A DNA stretch of 64,000 nt from Pseudoxanthomonas sp. YR558 (GCF_900116385.1 NZ_FPCI01000001.1:2081501-2145500); one strand, 5' to 3'. Counted from the stretch's first letter, positions 1 through 9,337 are shown. Notes: generated by a model not told the origin, from the letters alone. Numbers and translations: made by a program.

Positions 1-1
1 G

Positions 2-340
2 CCTTCGGCTTACACGCACCCGGGCCAGGTCACTGCCGCCGCGCTGTCGGGTGACGACCCGCTGGCGCGCGAAAGCCTCGATGTGTTCTGCGGCCTGCTC
101 GGCAGCGTCGTCGGCGACATGGCTCTGCTGTACGGCGTGCAGGGCGGCGTGTACCTCGCCGGCGGGATCCTGCCGAAGATCCGCGAATTCCTGATCCAGA
201 GCAGCTTCGTCGCGCGATTCCTCAACAAGGGATCGATGCGCGAGGCGCTCGAACGCATCCCCGTGAAGCTGGTGGAACACGGGCAGCTGGGGGTGGTGGG
301 TGCCGCCAAGTGGTACCTGGAGCAACACCAGGACGATTGA
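2..340 (+). CDS. glk: Glucokinase, C-terminal part (5' end outside window)
   Basis: The reading frame is open from the first bases of the window, so only about the last 112 residues are present. They match the C-terminal end of the bacterial glucokinase (Glk, ROK-like) family, which phosphorylates cytosolic glucose with ATP. The visible family signature is the AGGILPK stretch (phosphate-binding region), followed by the usual short helical tail. The gene ends 114 bases before a TonB receptor and a secreted hexosaminidase on the same strand. This suggests a sugar-scavenging locus, so a GlcNAc-kinase role cannot be excluded. Family assignment is good; substrate is inferred. Confidence 0.85.
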   Translation, partial: PSAYTHPGQVTAAALSGDDPLARESLDVFCGLLGSVVGDMALLYGVQGGVYLAGGILPKIREFLIQSSFVARFLNKGSMREALERIPVKLVEHGQLGVVGAAKWYLEQHQDD

Positions 341-454
341 AATGGAAGCGCCGGGACAGGCGTGGCGTCGATTGCAGTAAAGGCTTCAAGCACGGCGGAG
401 CAAGCGCGAGCAAGACCTGCCGAAACTCAAACAATGAATGATGGGAGAGACATC

Positions 455-3151
455 ATGAATTACCGCAGATCCATCCTTTCCGCCGCCATCGTGACCTGTC
501 TGGGTGTGGTGGCGCAGGCGCAGGCGCAGGCGCAGGACGCTCAACCGACCGAAACACAGGCGACCGACCTCGATACCGTGGTGGTCACCGGCATCCGTGG
601 CAGCATCGAGAAGGCGCTCGACGCCAAGCGCGACGCCGCCACGCACGTCGAAGTCGTCACCGCCGAAGACATCGGCAAGCTGCCGGCGAAGAACGTGGCC
701 GACACCTTGCGCCAGCTGCCGGGCGTCAACATCGCCTCGTCCAGCGCGAGCGAAGGCGGCTTCGACGAAGCCGACCGCGTCAGCCTGCGCGGCACCAATC
801 CGAGCCTCACGCAGACCCTGGTCAACGGCCACACCATCGGCACCGGCGACTGGTTCGTGCTCAGCCAGGTGGGCAACGTCGGCCGCAGCGTGAGCTATTC
901 GCTGTATCCGTCCGAGATCGTCGACCGCGTCGTGGTGCACAAGACCTCCGAAGCGAAACTGGTCGAAGGCGGCACCGCCGGTTCGGTGAACATCATCACC
1001 CGCCGTCCGCTGCAGTTCGCCGAACCCCTGACGATCCAGGGCTCCATCGGCGCGGTGCACTCCGACCTGCCGGGCGACACCAAGCCGCAGCTCGATGCCC
1101 TGTTGAACTGGCGCAACGACGAAGGCACCGCCGGCATGTTGTTCCAGGTGTTCAACGAAGAACGCAGCCTGCGCCGTGATGGCCAGGAAGTGGTGGGCGG
1201 CTACGGCACCATCACCTCGACCAATCCCGAACTGAATGGCGTGCTGTACCCCAACCTTCTGGGTGCCGCCTTGTTCGAACAGGTGCGCAAGCGCCAGGGT
1301 GGCGTGGCCAATATCGAAGCCAAGGTCACCGACAACCTGACCTTGAACGTCAACGCGTTCTACTCGCGGTTGAAGGCGGACAACTACAACCGCAACTACA
1401 TGATGTGGGCCAGTCAGTTCGTCAATTCGCAGACGCCGACCAGCTACACCGTCGAGAACGGCGTGCTGACCAGCGCCACCTACGCGCCGGTCACGTCCGG
1501 TACGGTCACGCCCTACGGCGTGTACGACATGATCTCCCGCCCGGGCGCGGTCTCGACCTCGAAGTACATCGCGCTCGACGCCGAATGGAATGCCAGCGAT
1601 GCGCTGAAGTTCGTGTTCCAGCTCGGCTCCACCAAGGGCAACGGCAGCAGCCCCACCCAAGACGTGCTGGAAACCGGCGTCGCCGGCAACGCTGGCGCGA
1701 GCTGGAGCATGAATGGCGTGGGCAGCCCGATCGACTGGTCGCTGGGCGGTACCAACACGGCCGCCAACCACCTGCCGCAGAACGGCTGGATCTTCGGCGC
1801 GCAGGGCATCGATGTGCTCGACAAGGAAGATTGGGCGTCGGCGGACGGCCAGTTCTTCTTCCAGTCCGACGTGCTGTCCTCGCTGGACTTCGGCTACCGC
1901 TTCGCGACGCACGAGCGCAGCAACGACTTCTCGCTCGCCCAGGGCCCGAACTGGGCCAGCAACTGGACCGACATCAACGCCTATCCGGCGGCAGGTGGCG
2001 CGTACCCGAGCGATTTCGGCATTGGCGGCAACGTGCCGTCGGGCATCTGGTACTACACGCCTGCACAGCTGGCGGAACTCAATGCCCGCTTCGCCAACCG
2101 TAACAATCCCGAGCGCTTCTACTTCTCGGACGTGTACGGCGTAGAGGAAGACATCAACGCGGTGTACGCCCAGTTGAACTTCCAGGGCGATCGCTGGAGC
2201 GGTAATGCCGGCCTGCGTTATGTGCAGACGGAAACCGACGTGAGCTACAACCAGGCGCTGGCGGTCAACTCCGGGATCCCCGGTGCGATCACCGGCTCGG
2301 CGTTCGGCGACTACCTGCCGGTCGTGGTGAACAACGACTACAACGAGCTGCTGCCCAGCGTGAACTTCAAGTTCGAGCTGACCGACAACCTGGTGGCCCG
2401 TGTGTCCGGCAGCAAGACCATGACCCGTCCGGACTTCTCCGCGCTGGCCGGCTCGCTGACGCTCAACGACCTGACCCACGAAGGCAGCGGCGGCAATCCG
2501 AACCTCGATCCGCTGGTGTCGACCAACTTCGATGCTTCGATCGAGTGGTACTTCGCTCCGCGCGCCCTGCTCGCCGCCAGCGTGTTCTCGATGGACATGG
2601 ATGGCTACGTCGATTTCGGCAACGTCATCGTCCAGTACAAGGACCAGCAGGCCAGCCAGGCTGCCGGCACGGACGTCTACAGCGACTACCTGGTGTCGAT
2701 CCCGGTCAACTCGAACGGCAAGGCCCGCGGCGTGGAGCTGACCTACGAGCAGCCGATCGGCGACAACTTCGGCATCAACGCCAACTACACCTACGTGGAT
2801 GGCGAGGCCGACGGCGGCAAGCCGCTCAACGGTACCTCCGAGAACACCTACAACCTGTCGGGCTGGTACGAGAACGACCGCTTCAACGCCCGCGTGAACT
2901 ACAGCTATCGCAGCTCGTTCTACGCCGGCGTCAGCCGCGCCGACAACTTCTACCAGGATGACTTCGCCACGGTGTCGGCCTCGCTGGGCTTCAAGGCCAC
3001 CGACTGGCTGACGATCAGCCTGGACGGCCTGAACCTCAACAACCCGAAGCTGAAGTACTACACGGAGAACGACGCGGTACCGGGTTACCTGCCGCATGCG
3101 TTCTACAGCAACGGCCGCCAGTACTACCTGAACTTCCGCTTCAAGTTCTGA
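455..3151 (+). CDS. TonB-dependent receptor (Xanthomonas/Caulobacter type)
   Basis: An 898-residue outer-membrane active transporter. The N-terminal signal peptide ends near residue 25 at an Ala-Gln-rich stretch. A TonB-box-like DTVVVTGIRGS segment follows, then a plug domain (about 60-190, with the LPGVNI and VSLRG signatures) and a 22-strand-type barrel ending in Phe (NFRFKF). I chose the ATG at 455 because a GGGAGAGA ribosome-binding site lies just before it; an in-frame ATG at 434 lacks one. This subfamily usually imports carbohydrates. The hexosaminidase gene immediately downstream suggests GlcNAc oligosaccharides as ligand, which is inference. The gene ends at a strong terminator. Confidence 0.93.
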   Translation: MNYRRSILSAAIVTCLGVVAQAQAQAQDAQPTETQATDLDTVVVTGIRGSIEKALDAKRDAATHVEVVTAEDIGKLPAKNVADTLRQLPGVNIASSSASEGGFDEADRVSLRGTNPSLTQTLVNGHTIGTGDWFVLSQVGNVGRSVSYSLYPSEIVDRVVVHKTSEAKLVEGGTAGSVNIITRRPLQFAEPLTIQGSIGAVHSDLPGDTKPQLDALLNWRNDEGTAGMLFQVFNEERSLRRDGQEVVGGYGTITSTNPELNGVLYPNLLGAALFEQVRKRQGGVANIEAKVTDNLTLNVNAFYSRLKADNYNRNYMMWASQFVNSQTPTSYTVENGVLTSATYAPVTSGTVTPYGVYDMISRPGAVSTSKYIALDAEWNASDALKFVFQLGSTKGNGSSPTQDVLETGVAGNAGASWSMNGVGSPIDWSLGGTNTAANHLPQNGWIFGAQGIDVLDKEDWASADGQFFFQSDVLSSLDFGYRFATHERSNDFSLAQGPNWASNWTDINAYPAAGGAYPSDFGIGGNVPSGIWYYTPAQLAELNARFANRNNPERFYFSDVYGVEEDINAVYAQLNFQGDRWSGNAGLRYVQTETDVSYNQALAVNSGIPGAITGSAFGDYLPVVVNNDYNELLPSVNFKFELTDNLVARVSGSKTMTRPDFSALAGSLTLNDLTHEGSGGNPNLDPLVSTNFDASIEWYFAPRALLAASVFSMDMDGYVDFGNVIVQYKDQQASQAAGTDVYSDYLVSIPVNSNGKARGVELTYEQPIGDNFGINANYTYVDGEADGGKPLNGTSENTYNLSGWYENDRFNARVNYSYRSSFYAGVSRADNFYQDDFATVSASLGFKATDWLTISLDGLNLNNPKLKYYTENDAVPGYLPHAFYSNGRQYYLNFRFKF

Positions 3152-3185
3152 TCGCGTCATCGATGTAAGGGAACACTCTCCCTCT

Positions 3186-3219
3186 GCGGGCCTGGATTTG
3201 TCCGGGCCCGCTTTTTTTT
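3186..3219 (+). terminator. Intrinsic terminator after the TonB receptor gene
   Basis: An 11-bp GC-rich stem (GCGGGCCTGGA pairing with TCCGGGCCCGC, one G-T wobble) has a TTTG loop and is followed directly by eight T residues. It separates the receptor transcript from the hexosaminidase start 36 bases on, so the hexosaminidase either has its own promoter or depends on read-through. Confidence 0.9.
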
Positions 3220-3254
3220 GGCACTCTTCCGCTCGTTCGCCCACGAGGATTCCG

Positions 3255-5591
3255 ATGAAACGACCCTTCCTCCGTCGCGCCCTGGCCGGCATGGCCCTCA
3301 CCCTGCTGGTCCTGGCCGGCTGCGCCAGAACGGGCAGCGATGCCGGCACCGCGTCCGTATCGGCGCCCATCACGCCCGCCCTGATTCCCGCGCCCGCCAC
3401 GCTGCAGACGGGCGAGGGCCGCTTCGTCATCGATGGCCAGACCCAGGTATTCGCCACGGGCGAACCGGCGACGCGCGTTGCCCGACAGTTCGTCGCCTAC
3501 CTGACGTCGGCGGGCGGTCCCGCCTTGTCGACCGCGCAGACCGACGGCAAGGGTGTGATCCGCTTCGTGCTGGAAGCGGGCGGCGCGAACGACGCCTCGC
3601 CCGAGGCCTATACGCTGGACATCACGCCCGACGGTGCCACGGTGAAGGCACGCGACGAACGTGGCCTGTTCTACGGCGCGGTGACGCTGTGGCAGCTCGC
3701 CACCCAGGGCGACAAGGGCGGTGTCACGCTGCCGGCGCTGCATATCGAAGACGCACCGCGCTTCGCCTGGCGCGGCTTCATGCTGGACCCGGCGCGCCAC
3801 TTCCAGACCGTCGACGACGTCAAGAAGGTCATCGATGCGATGGCCCTGCACAAGCTCAACACGCTGCACTGGCACCTGACCGACGACCAGGGCTGGCGCA
3901 TCGAGATCAAGCAATACCCGAAGCTCACCGAGATCGGTGGCTGCCGCATTCCCGCCGGCGACGGCGGCAAGGATCCGAAGACCGGCGAACCGCGTCCTTA
4001 CTGTGGCTTCTACACGCAGGACCAGATCCGCGACGTGGTGAAGTACGCCGCCGAGCGCCACATCACCGTGGTACCCGAGATCAACGTACCGGGCCATGCG
4101 ACCGCGGCGATCTCCGCCTATCCGGAACTCGGCTCGATCGACACGCCGCTGGTGCCGTCGAACGAGTGGGGCGTGTTCCCCAACCTGGTCAACGTCGAGG
4201 AGGGCACGATCACCTTCCTCGAGAACGTGCTGGGCGAAGTGGTGCAGCTGTTCCCGGGCACCTACGTGCACATCGGCGGCGACGAAGCGGTGAAAGACCA
4301 GTGGGAGGCCTCCGCGCGTGAGCAAGCTCGGATGCAGGCGGTCGGCGCGAAGACCGAGATGGACCTGCAGGGGTATCTGGTCGAGCGGCTGGAGAAGTAC
4401 CTCGCCGGACACGGCAAGCGCCTGATCGGCTGGGACGAGATCCTCGAAGCCAAGCTGCCGCCGGAAGCCACGGTGATGTCGTGGCGCGGCATCGAAGGCG
4501 GCTTGAAGGCGGCACGCCAGGGTCATGACGTGGTGATGTCGCCGTCGAACAAGACCTATCTCGACTATCTGCAGACCGCCTCACCGAATGAACCGCCGGG
4601 GCGCCCCGCGCTGATCACGCTACAGGATGTCTACGCGTTCGAGCCGGTGCCGCCGGAGCTGGAAGAGAGCCAGCGCCACCACATCCTCGGCCTGCAGGCC
4701 AATTTGTGGACCGAGCACACGCGTACGTTCGCGCGCCTGCAGCACAACGCATTCCCGCGCCTGGCCGCGGTGGCGGAGACCGGCTGGACGCCGGCGGCGA
4801 AGAAGGACTTCGGCGATTTCACGAAACGCCTGCCTGCACAGCTGAAGCGCTATGACGCAATCGGATTGGGCTACGCGAAGACGCCGTTCGAAGCGATGAT
4901 CGCGACCGAGGACGACCGCAAGGCGGGCACTGTGAAGGTCACGCTGTCGAATCCGCTCGGCTATGCCGTGCACTACACGACGGATGGCAACGAACCGACC
5001 TCGTCGTCCAAGGTCTTCGCGGCACCGCTCGATCTGATGACGCCGGTCACCGTGCGTGCGGCGGCCTTCGCCGAGGGCCGCGCACTGGCACCGGCTGCCA
5101 CGTTCGAGCTGACGCCCGCTGCGCTGCTCACGCGCACCGATGAAGCGATGGCCGTGTGCCCGGATGCCGGCCGCCTGTTGCTGCGCCTGGAAGACGATGG
5201 CCCGGCCGATGGCGAGCGCGCGATCTTCAACGCGACGATCTTCTACCCGTGCTGGCAGTGGAACCAGGCCGACCTGGACGGCATCGCATCGATCAAGGTG
5301 CGGGCCGGCCGCATCCCGTACTACTTCCAGCTGGCGCACGACGAGCCGCACCGCACGTTCGAACCGGCGAAGTCCCCGCTGGGCGAGCTGGAGATCCTTG
5401 GGGGCGGCTGCAAGGGCACGGTGCTGGCGACGGTCCCGCTGCCGGCGGCGCCGAATGCCGACGGCTTCCTGAACCTGGATGCGCCCCTGCCCGCCGGCAC
5501 CACGGGCAAGCAGGACCTGTGCGTGCGCTTCACCGGCGACACGCGCCCGCAGATGTGGGTGCTGGACCGCATCACCCTGCAGCCGCGCTGA
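3255..5591 (+). CDS. Beta-N-acetylhexosaminidase, GH20 lipoprotein
   Basis: A 778-residue secreted enzyme that removes terminal GlcNAc/GalNAc from chitooligosaccharides or glycans. A lipobox (LVLAGC, Cys23) predicts membrane anchoring. A GH20b-like N-terminal domain spans about 45-160. The catalytic TIM barrel (about 165-520) carries the HLTDDQGWR motif and the HIGGDE signature, with the catalytic pair at Asp343-Glu344. The C-terminal region (about 570-640) contains a chitobiase-type YTTDGNEP module, followed by a roughly 140-residue tail I cannot assign. I chose the ATG at 3255 because it has an upstream CGAGGA and begins the signal peptide. It works with the TonB receptor and glucokinase upstream. 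Confidence 0.95.
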   Translation: MKRPFLRRALAGMALTLLVLAGCARTGSDAGTASVSAPITPALIPAPATLQTGEGRFVIDGQTQVFATGEPATRVARQFVAYLTSAGGPALSTAQTDGKGVIRFVLEAGGANDASPEAYTLDITPDGATVKARDERGLFYGAVTLWQLATQGDKGGVTLPALHIEDAPRFAWRGFMLDPARHFQTVDDVKKVIDAMALHKLNTLHWHLTDDQGWRIEIKQYPKLTEIGGCRIPAGDGGKDPKTGEPRPYCGFYTQDQIRDVVKYAAERHITVVPEINVPGHATAAISAYPELGSIDTPLVPSNEWGVFPNLVNVEEGTITFLENVLGEVVQLFPGTYVHIGGDEAVKDQWEASAREQARMQAVGAKTEMDLQGYLVERLEKYLAGHGKRLIGWDEILEAKLPPEATVMSWRGIEGGLKAARQGHDVVMSPSNKTYLDYLQTASPNEPPGRPALITLQDVYAFEPVPPELEESQRHHILGLQANLWTEHTRTFARLQHNAFPRLAAVAETGWTPAAKKDFGDFTKRLPAQLKRYDAIGLGYAKTPFEAMIATEDDRKAGTVKVTLSNPLGYAVHYTTDGNEPTSSSKVFAAPLDLMTPVTVRAAAFAEGRALAPAATFELTPAALLTRTDEAMAVCPDAGRLLLRLEDDGPADGERAIFNATIFYPCWQWNQADLDGIASIKVRAGRIPYYFQLAHDEPHRTFEPAKSPLGELEILGGGCKGTVLATVPLPAAPNADGFLNLDAPLPAGTTGKQDLCVRFTGDTRPQMWVLDRITLQPR

Positions 5592-5606
5592 GTCACGGCG
5601 TACTCG

Positions 5607-5639
5607 AAGAAAAAGCCGGGCAGTGCCCGGCTTTTTCTT
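5607..5639. terminator. Bidirectional intrinsic terminator
   Basis: A nearly perfect palindrome: an A-rich flank, the stem GCCGGGCA/TGCCCGGC, then a T-rich flank. The two 16-base arms are exact reverse complements. It lies between the convergent hexosaminidase and VanZ-like genes and can serve both strands. Confidence 0.9.
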
Positions 5640-5641
5640 TC

Positions 5642-6058
5642 CTATGATGCGCGTCGCGGTCGGAGCCGTGTATCGAACGCCAGCAGCATGCCGCGCAAGG
5701 GCGTGAACAACGTCGCCAGACCGGCAAGCACGCCGAGCGTATTGGCCAGGGCGTCGCGCGGATCGGCCATGCGCGTGGTTGTCAGCGCACCCTGGGCGAA
5801 CTCCAGGCCCACGCCCATCAGGACCAGCAACGCCGCCACCACGATGCACCCACGACGTGAGGCGAACAGCTGCATCGCCGACAACGACAGCAACCCGTAG
5901 GCCAGAAAGTGCTCGACCTTGTCGCCCCCTTCCGGCACCGGCGGCAGACGGCTGAGGTTCGCCAGCGACAGCGCCATGACGACGGCGATCGCCAGCAGCC
6001 ACAGCCACAGCCATAGGCGCGGACGCTGGAATGGACGCAGCGCGAACAGGCCGCTCAC
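5642..6058 (-). CDS. VanZ-like family membrane protein
   Basis: A 138-residue protein with about four hydrophobic segments (residues 15-33, 45-65, 70-90, 105-122). It contains the VanZ-family features DKVEHFLAYG and the Glu-x-x-Gln of LEFAQG. VanZ-like proteins are integral membrane proteins; outside teicoplanin resistance their role is unknown, and this one should not be read as a resistance gene. The start is GTG at 6058, overlapping the TGA of the upstream methyltransferase gene by four bases, so the two are translationally coupled. Confidence 0.8.
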   Translation of the reverse strand: MSGLFALRPFQRPRLWLWLWLLAIAVVMALSLANLSRLPPVPEGGDKVEHFLAYGLLSLSAMQLFASRRGCIVVAALLVLMGVGLEFAQGALTTTRMADPRDALANTLGVLAGLATLFTPLRGMLLAFDTRLRPRRAS

Positions 6059-7239
6059 AGGCGCCAGCTCAGGTCGTTGAACAGGAACGCGGTACCGAAC
6101 TCGACGTCGCTCGAGAAGCCCATCACCTGGAAGCGCTCGCCCATCTCGCTGGGCAACGTCAGCCGCTTGGCTTCGTTGCGCAGGCGCAGCAGCGTGGTTT
6201 CGTCCGCGCGCTGCTGCGCTTCATCCAGTCGCTCCTGCAAGCCGTTGCCCAGCAGGAAATTTGCCTGCGTGGTGTAGCCGGCCAGATCGAAGCCCGCATT
6301 CGTACCGGCCTCGGCCAGCGCAGTGAAATCCACCGACGCCGTGATGTCCTGCAGGCCCGGCCACAGGTACGCGTCGTTGTGCACGCGATGCCGGTAATAC
6401 GCACGCAACGTGCCGTCGTCGCGATCGGCCTGGTAGAACTCGCGGCGCGGGTAGCCGTAGTCGGCGAACAGCATCGCACCGCGATCCAGGCCCCCCATCA
6501 CCGCCTGTACCCAGTACGGCAGCTGCGGCAACAGCTCGGACCGGTAGCCGTCCGGGAACGGTTGTCCCAGGTAGCGTTCGACATGGCGCACCGCGGCGGC
6601 CAGCAAGGCATCGGCCGGACGATCGGTGCGGACGAAGCGACCCTCGCCGTCCAACGCCACGCCTTCCTCGAATACTTCGCCATCGCGCAGCGTGAAGCGC
6701 GGCGTAGGCAACGCATCGACGACTTCGTTGGCGAACAGCACGCCGTTCCAGGTTTCCGACGGCGGCGCATCCAACCATTCGATCAGGTCGAACACCGGCG
6801 GAATCAGCCGACGCCCCAACCGTTCACGCTGGCGTTCGCGCAGGTCCGCGCTGGGCTCAAGGATGCCGTAGCGCGCGGGCAGCGCGTCCAGTTCGAGCAA
6901 CCGCTTGAGCACGATCTCGGCGAACGCGCCGCTGCCGCCACCGATCTCGACGAACTCGGCCTGCGGCCCGATCTGTTGCAGCACCGGTGCCACCGCCTGT
7001 GCCACGCAGCTGGCGAACAGCGGGCCCAGTTCCGGCGCGGTGGTGAAATCGCCCGCCTCGCCGAACTTGGTGCTGCCCGCACTGTAGTAGCCCAAACCGG
7101 GCGCATAGAGGCTGCGTTCCATGAAGCGCGAGAACGGAATGCTGCCGCCCTCGGCGGCGATCTCGCTGCGGATGAAAGCGGCAAGGCGTTCGCTGTGGGC
7201 GCGCGCCTCGTCGTCGGGAAGGGGAAGATCGGCCTGCAT
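6055..7239 (-). CDS. Class I SAM-dependent methyltransferase, MidA/NDUFAF7 family
   Basis: A 394-residue protein of the DUF185/COG1565 family. The SAM-binding loop VEIGGGSGAFAE is clear, preceded by the family-typical GYYSAG and GDFTTAPELGPLF segments. Eukaryotic relatives (MidA, NDUFAF7) methylate an arginine of a complex I subunit during assembly; the bacterial substrate is not established. I chose the ATG at 7239 because the family alignment begins near this point; the frame stays open to 7308 with poorer coding character. The gene is divergent from the Anbu peptidase across 119 bases. Confidence 0.85.
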   Translation of the reverse strand: MQADLPLPDDEARAHSERLAAFIRSEIAAEGGSIPFSRFMERSLYAPGLGYYSAGSTKFGEAGDFTTAPELGPLFASCVAQAVAPVLQQIGPQAEFVEIGGGSGAFAEIVLKRLLELDALPARYGILEPSADLRERQRERLGRRLIPPVFDLIEWLDAPPSETWNGVLFANEVVDALPTPRFTLRDGEVFEEGVALDGEGRFVRTDRPADALLAAAVRHVERYLGQPFPDGYRSELLPQLPYWVQAVMGGLDRGAMLFADYGYPRREFYQADRDDGTLRAYYRHRVHNDAYLWPGLQDITASVDFTALAEAGTNAGFDLAGYTTQANFLLGNGLQERLDEAQQRADETTLLRLRNEAKRLTLPSEMGERFQVMGFSSDVEFGTAFLFNDLSWRL

Positions 7240-7358
7240 GGCGCACCGGGAGCGGAAATCCCGGTCATTGTACGGGCCGTCTAACACTGGGATGGCGGCC
7301 CTAGCCAACCCCCGGGGTGGCGCATAGAATCGTGGTGCACAGCAGCAACGGACACGCC

Positions 7359-8192
7359 ATGACCTATTGCGTCGGTATCGAAGTCAACGACGGCCTGGTC
7401 TTCGCCGCGGACACCCGCACCAGCGCTTCGTTCGACGACGTGCGCGTGTACCGCAAGATGCACGTGTTCGAATGGCCGGGCGACCGCGTGTTCGTCATCA
7501 TGTCGGCCGGCAATCTGGCGACCACGCAGCTGACCATCTCGCGGCTGCAGCGCGACGCTGATGACCCCAACGCCAAGCACAGCCTGAAGACGTTCTCGCA
7601 TCTCTACGAAGTGGCGGAGTATGTCGGCGACACGCTCGTCGCCAGCCAGGTCAAGATGAACGACGAGGCCCAGCAGAGCGGCGTCAACGTGCAGTCCACG
7701 CTGATCCTCGGCGGCCAGATCGCCGGCGAGCGCCCGGGTCTGTACATGATCTATCCGCTCGGCAACTGCATTGCGACTTCGCCAGAGACGCCGTACCTGC
7801 AGATCGGCGAATCGAAGTACGGCAAGCCGATCCTCGACCGCATCATCCGCCCCGAAACGCCGCTGGAAGACGCGGCGCGCTGCGCGCTGGTGTCGCTGGA
7901 CTCCACCATCCGCTCCAACCTGTCCGTCGGCATGCCGGTGGACATGGCGCTGCTGCGCAGCGGCGATCTGAAGATCACCCAGAAGATGCGACTGGAAGCC
8001 GACACGCCGCTGTACGCCGAGATCCACGACACGTGGTCGCGCAAACTGGAGGCGGCGGTGCACAGCCTGCCCCGTTTCCCGTGGGAGCCGCAGGGCGAGC
8101 GCGAGCCCGCTCCCGCCAGCATGCCTGCCATGCCGCCACGCCGCGCACCGTCTCGACAGGATCCGGGCGACGCGCAGGGGCAGCAGCAGTAG
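7359..8192 (+). CDS. Anbu-family proteasome-like peptidase (COG3484)
   Basis: A 277-residue N-terminal-nucleophile hydrolase related to 20S proteasome beta subunits and HslV. After removal of Met1 the mature protein would start with the nucleophilic Thr1 (MTYCVGI). Asp17 (AADTRT) and a Lys near position 32 (VYRKM) sit where the proteasomal catalytic residues belong. The segments VMSAGNLATTQ and STLILGGQI are typical of Anbu. A Pro/Ala/Gln-rich tail of about 40 residues extends the C-terminus. The gene is convergent with an alpha-E protein and a circularly permuted ATP-grasp ligase, the classic Anbu neighbours. The predicted role is proteolysis of peptides or tags made by that ligase; the substrate is unknown. 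Confidence 0.9.
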   Translation: MTYCVGIEVNDGLVFAADTRTSASFDDVRVYRKMHVFEWPGDRVFVIMSAGNLATTQLTISRLQRDADDPNAKHSLKTFSHLYEVAEYVGDTLVASQVKMNDEAQQSGVNVQSTLILGGQIAGERPGLYMIYPLGNCIATSPETPYLQIGESKYGKPILDRIIRPETPLEDAARCALVSLDSTIRSNLSVGMPVDMALLRSGDLKITQKMRLEADTPLYAEIHDTWSRKLEAAVHSLPRFPWEPQGEREPAPASMPAMPPRRAPSRQDPGDAQGQQQ

Positions 8193-8198
8193 CGAGCG

Positions 8199-8390
8199 AT
8201 GGCCGCGAGCGACCTGAAGCCCTGGGTCGTCGCGGTGATCGTGTTCTGCGCGGGCCTCGGCCTTACCGTCTTCAGCCTCGCCTGGTGGATACCGCCGCCC
8301 TGGCGTGTCGTGGCGGGTATCGCGGGGGTGCTCATCGCGAGCAAGCTCGCCGCCATCTCCGCTGCCGCGTGGCGTACCCGCCACGACTGA
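8199..8390 (+). CDS. Small two-helix membrane protein of unknown function
   Basis: A 63-residue frame beginning six bases after the Anbu stop codon on the same strand. It has two hydrophobic segments (about 9-29 and 34-54) joined by WWIPPPWR and ends in a basic tail. The ATG is preceded by only a weak GCGAGCG. Its position, immediately after Anbu and six bases before the convergent alpha-E stop, and its clean membrane profile argue for a real gene. I recognise no family. It occupies the place where related loci often carry a transglutaminase gene. Confidence 0.55.
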   Translation: MAASDLKPWVVAVIVFCAGLGLTVFSLAWWIPPPWRVVAGIAGVLIASKLAAISAAAWRTRHD

Positions 8391-8395
8391 CGGCT

Positions 8396-9337
8396 TCAGC
8401 CGTGGAAGTACCCTTCCGCGATGGCGTCATGCAACGCGCCCAGATGCACCTGGATCTGATCCATGAACTGCGCGGGATTGCGCGTGGCGAGGACAGCAGG
8501 ATCGGCGTTGCGGGTCAGGCCGATGACGCGGTTGAGGTGACGATCCACGCTGGGACGCGGCGGCATCGTCGGCAACACGCTCTGCACGCGCGACAGGCAG
8601 AAGTGCACGCTGCGCGGGAACTCGTTGTTCTGCAGCAAGAACCGCAGCGCCAGTTCGGCGGTGACGCGCTGGCGCACGTGCCGACGGAACATCTGGTAGC
8701 CGGCGAGCGAGCGCAGCACGCTCATCCATTGCATGTTCTGGAACGCCTCGCGGTCGTCCTCGTTGCGCGGCGTCACCAGACCGGATGCGCCGGCATCCAT
8801 GATGCGCGTGGTCATGTCGGCCTGCTCCAGGCCCGTGCCCAGGCGCAGGAACTGGTACCCGATGTCGCGGCTGACGTTGGCGCTCAACAATCCCGACACC
8901 TTGAGGCAGCCGTCGACGATGCGCTGCAGGAATTCCAACCGGTACCGCCGGCTGAGACTGCGTTCGCCCTGCGCAGCGATGTAGAGATGCAGGTCGTTGA
9001 TCGCCTCCCACACATCCTGCGGCAGCGTATCGCGGATGCTGCGCAGGATCTCGCGGGCCGAATCCACCGAGGTACGCAGTGAGGACGGATTGCGTTCGTC
9101 CAGCAGGAGGAAACGGATCACGTCCGCATCACCCGCGGCCTCCGCCGTTGCCGGATAGCACTGCTCGAAGCATTCGCCTGCGCCGACCGTGTCGATCATC
9201 GGCCGCCACGCGAAGCGCACGGAACGCGGCATGTCGAGCTGGAGCTGGCTGCCTACGCCCACCAGGCGCGCGGTGTTCTCGGCCCGCCGCACGTAGCGGC
9301 TGAACCAGTACAGGTTGTCGGCGACGCGCGACAGCAT
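8396..9337 (-). CDS. Alpha-E domain protein (DUF403)
   Basis: A 313-residue mostly alpha-helical protein. The N-terminal signature MLSRVADNLYWFSRYVRRAEN (RAEN core) is diagnostic of the alpha-E family. These proteins are consistently paired with circularly permuted ATP-grasp ligases, with conserved acidic and arginine residues on one helix face; no biochemical activity is established. Its ATG overlaps the TGA of the upstream ATP-grasp gene by one base (TGATG), so the two are translationally coupled and probably made in fixed ratio. A long frame continues upstream in the same register but is only a shadow of the ligase gene. Confidence 0.9.
   Translation of the reverse strand: MLSRVADNLYWFSRYVRRAENTARLVGVGSQLQLDMPRSVRFAWRPMIDTVGAGECFEQCYPATAEAAGDADVIRFLLLDERNPSSLRTSVDSAREILRSIRDTLPQDVWEAINDLHLYIAAQGERSLSRRYRLEFLQRIVDGCLKVSGLLSANVSRDIGYQFLRLGTGLEQADMTTRIMDAGASGLVTPRNEDDREAFQNMQWMSVLRSLAGYQMFRRHVRQRVTAELALRFLLQNNEFPRSVHFCLSRVQSVLPTMPPRPSVDRHLNRVIGLTRNADPAVLATRNPAQFMDQIQVHLGALHDAIAEGYFHG

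Noticed and set aside
386..3457. A 1023-codon open frame antisense to the TonB receptor gene
   Set aside because: It is a shadow produced by high GC at third positions. It is low in complexity (Arg/Val/His rich), has no family features and covers a certain gene. Similar shadows at 28912-32256 and 46886-49579 were rejected for the same reason.
5642..6058. Glycopeptide resistance gene vanZ
   Set aside because: Only the broad VanZ-like family is visible and no van ligase or dehydrogenase genes are nearby.
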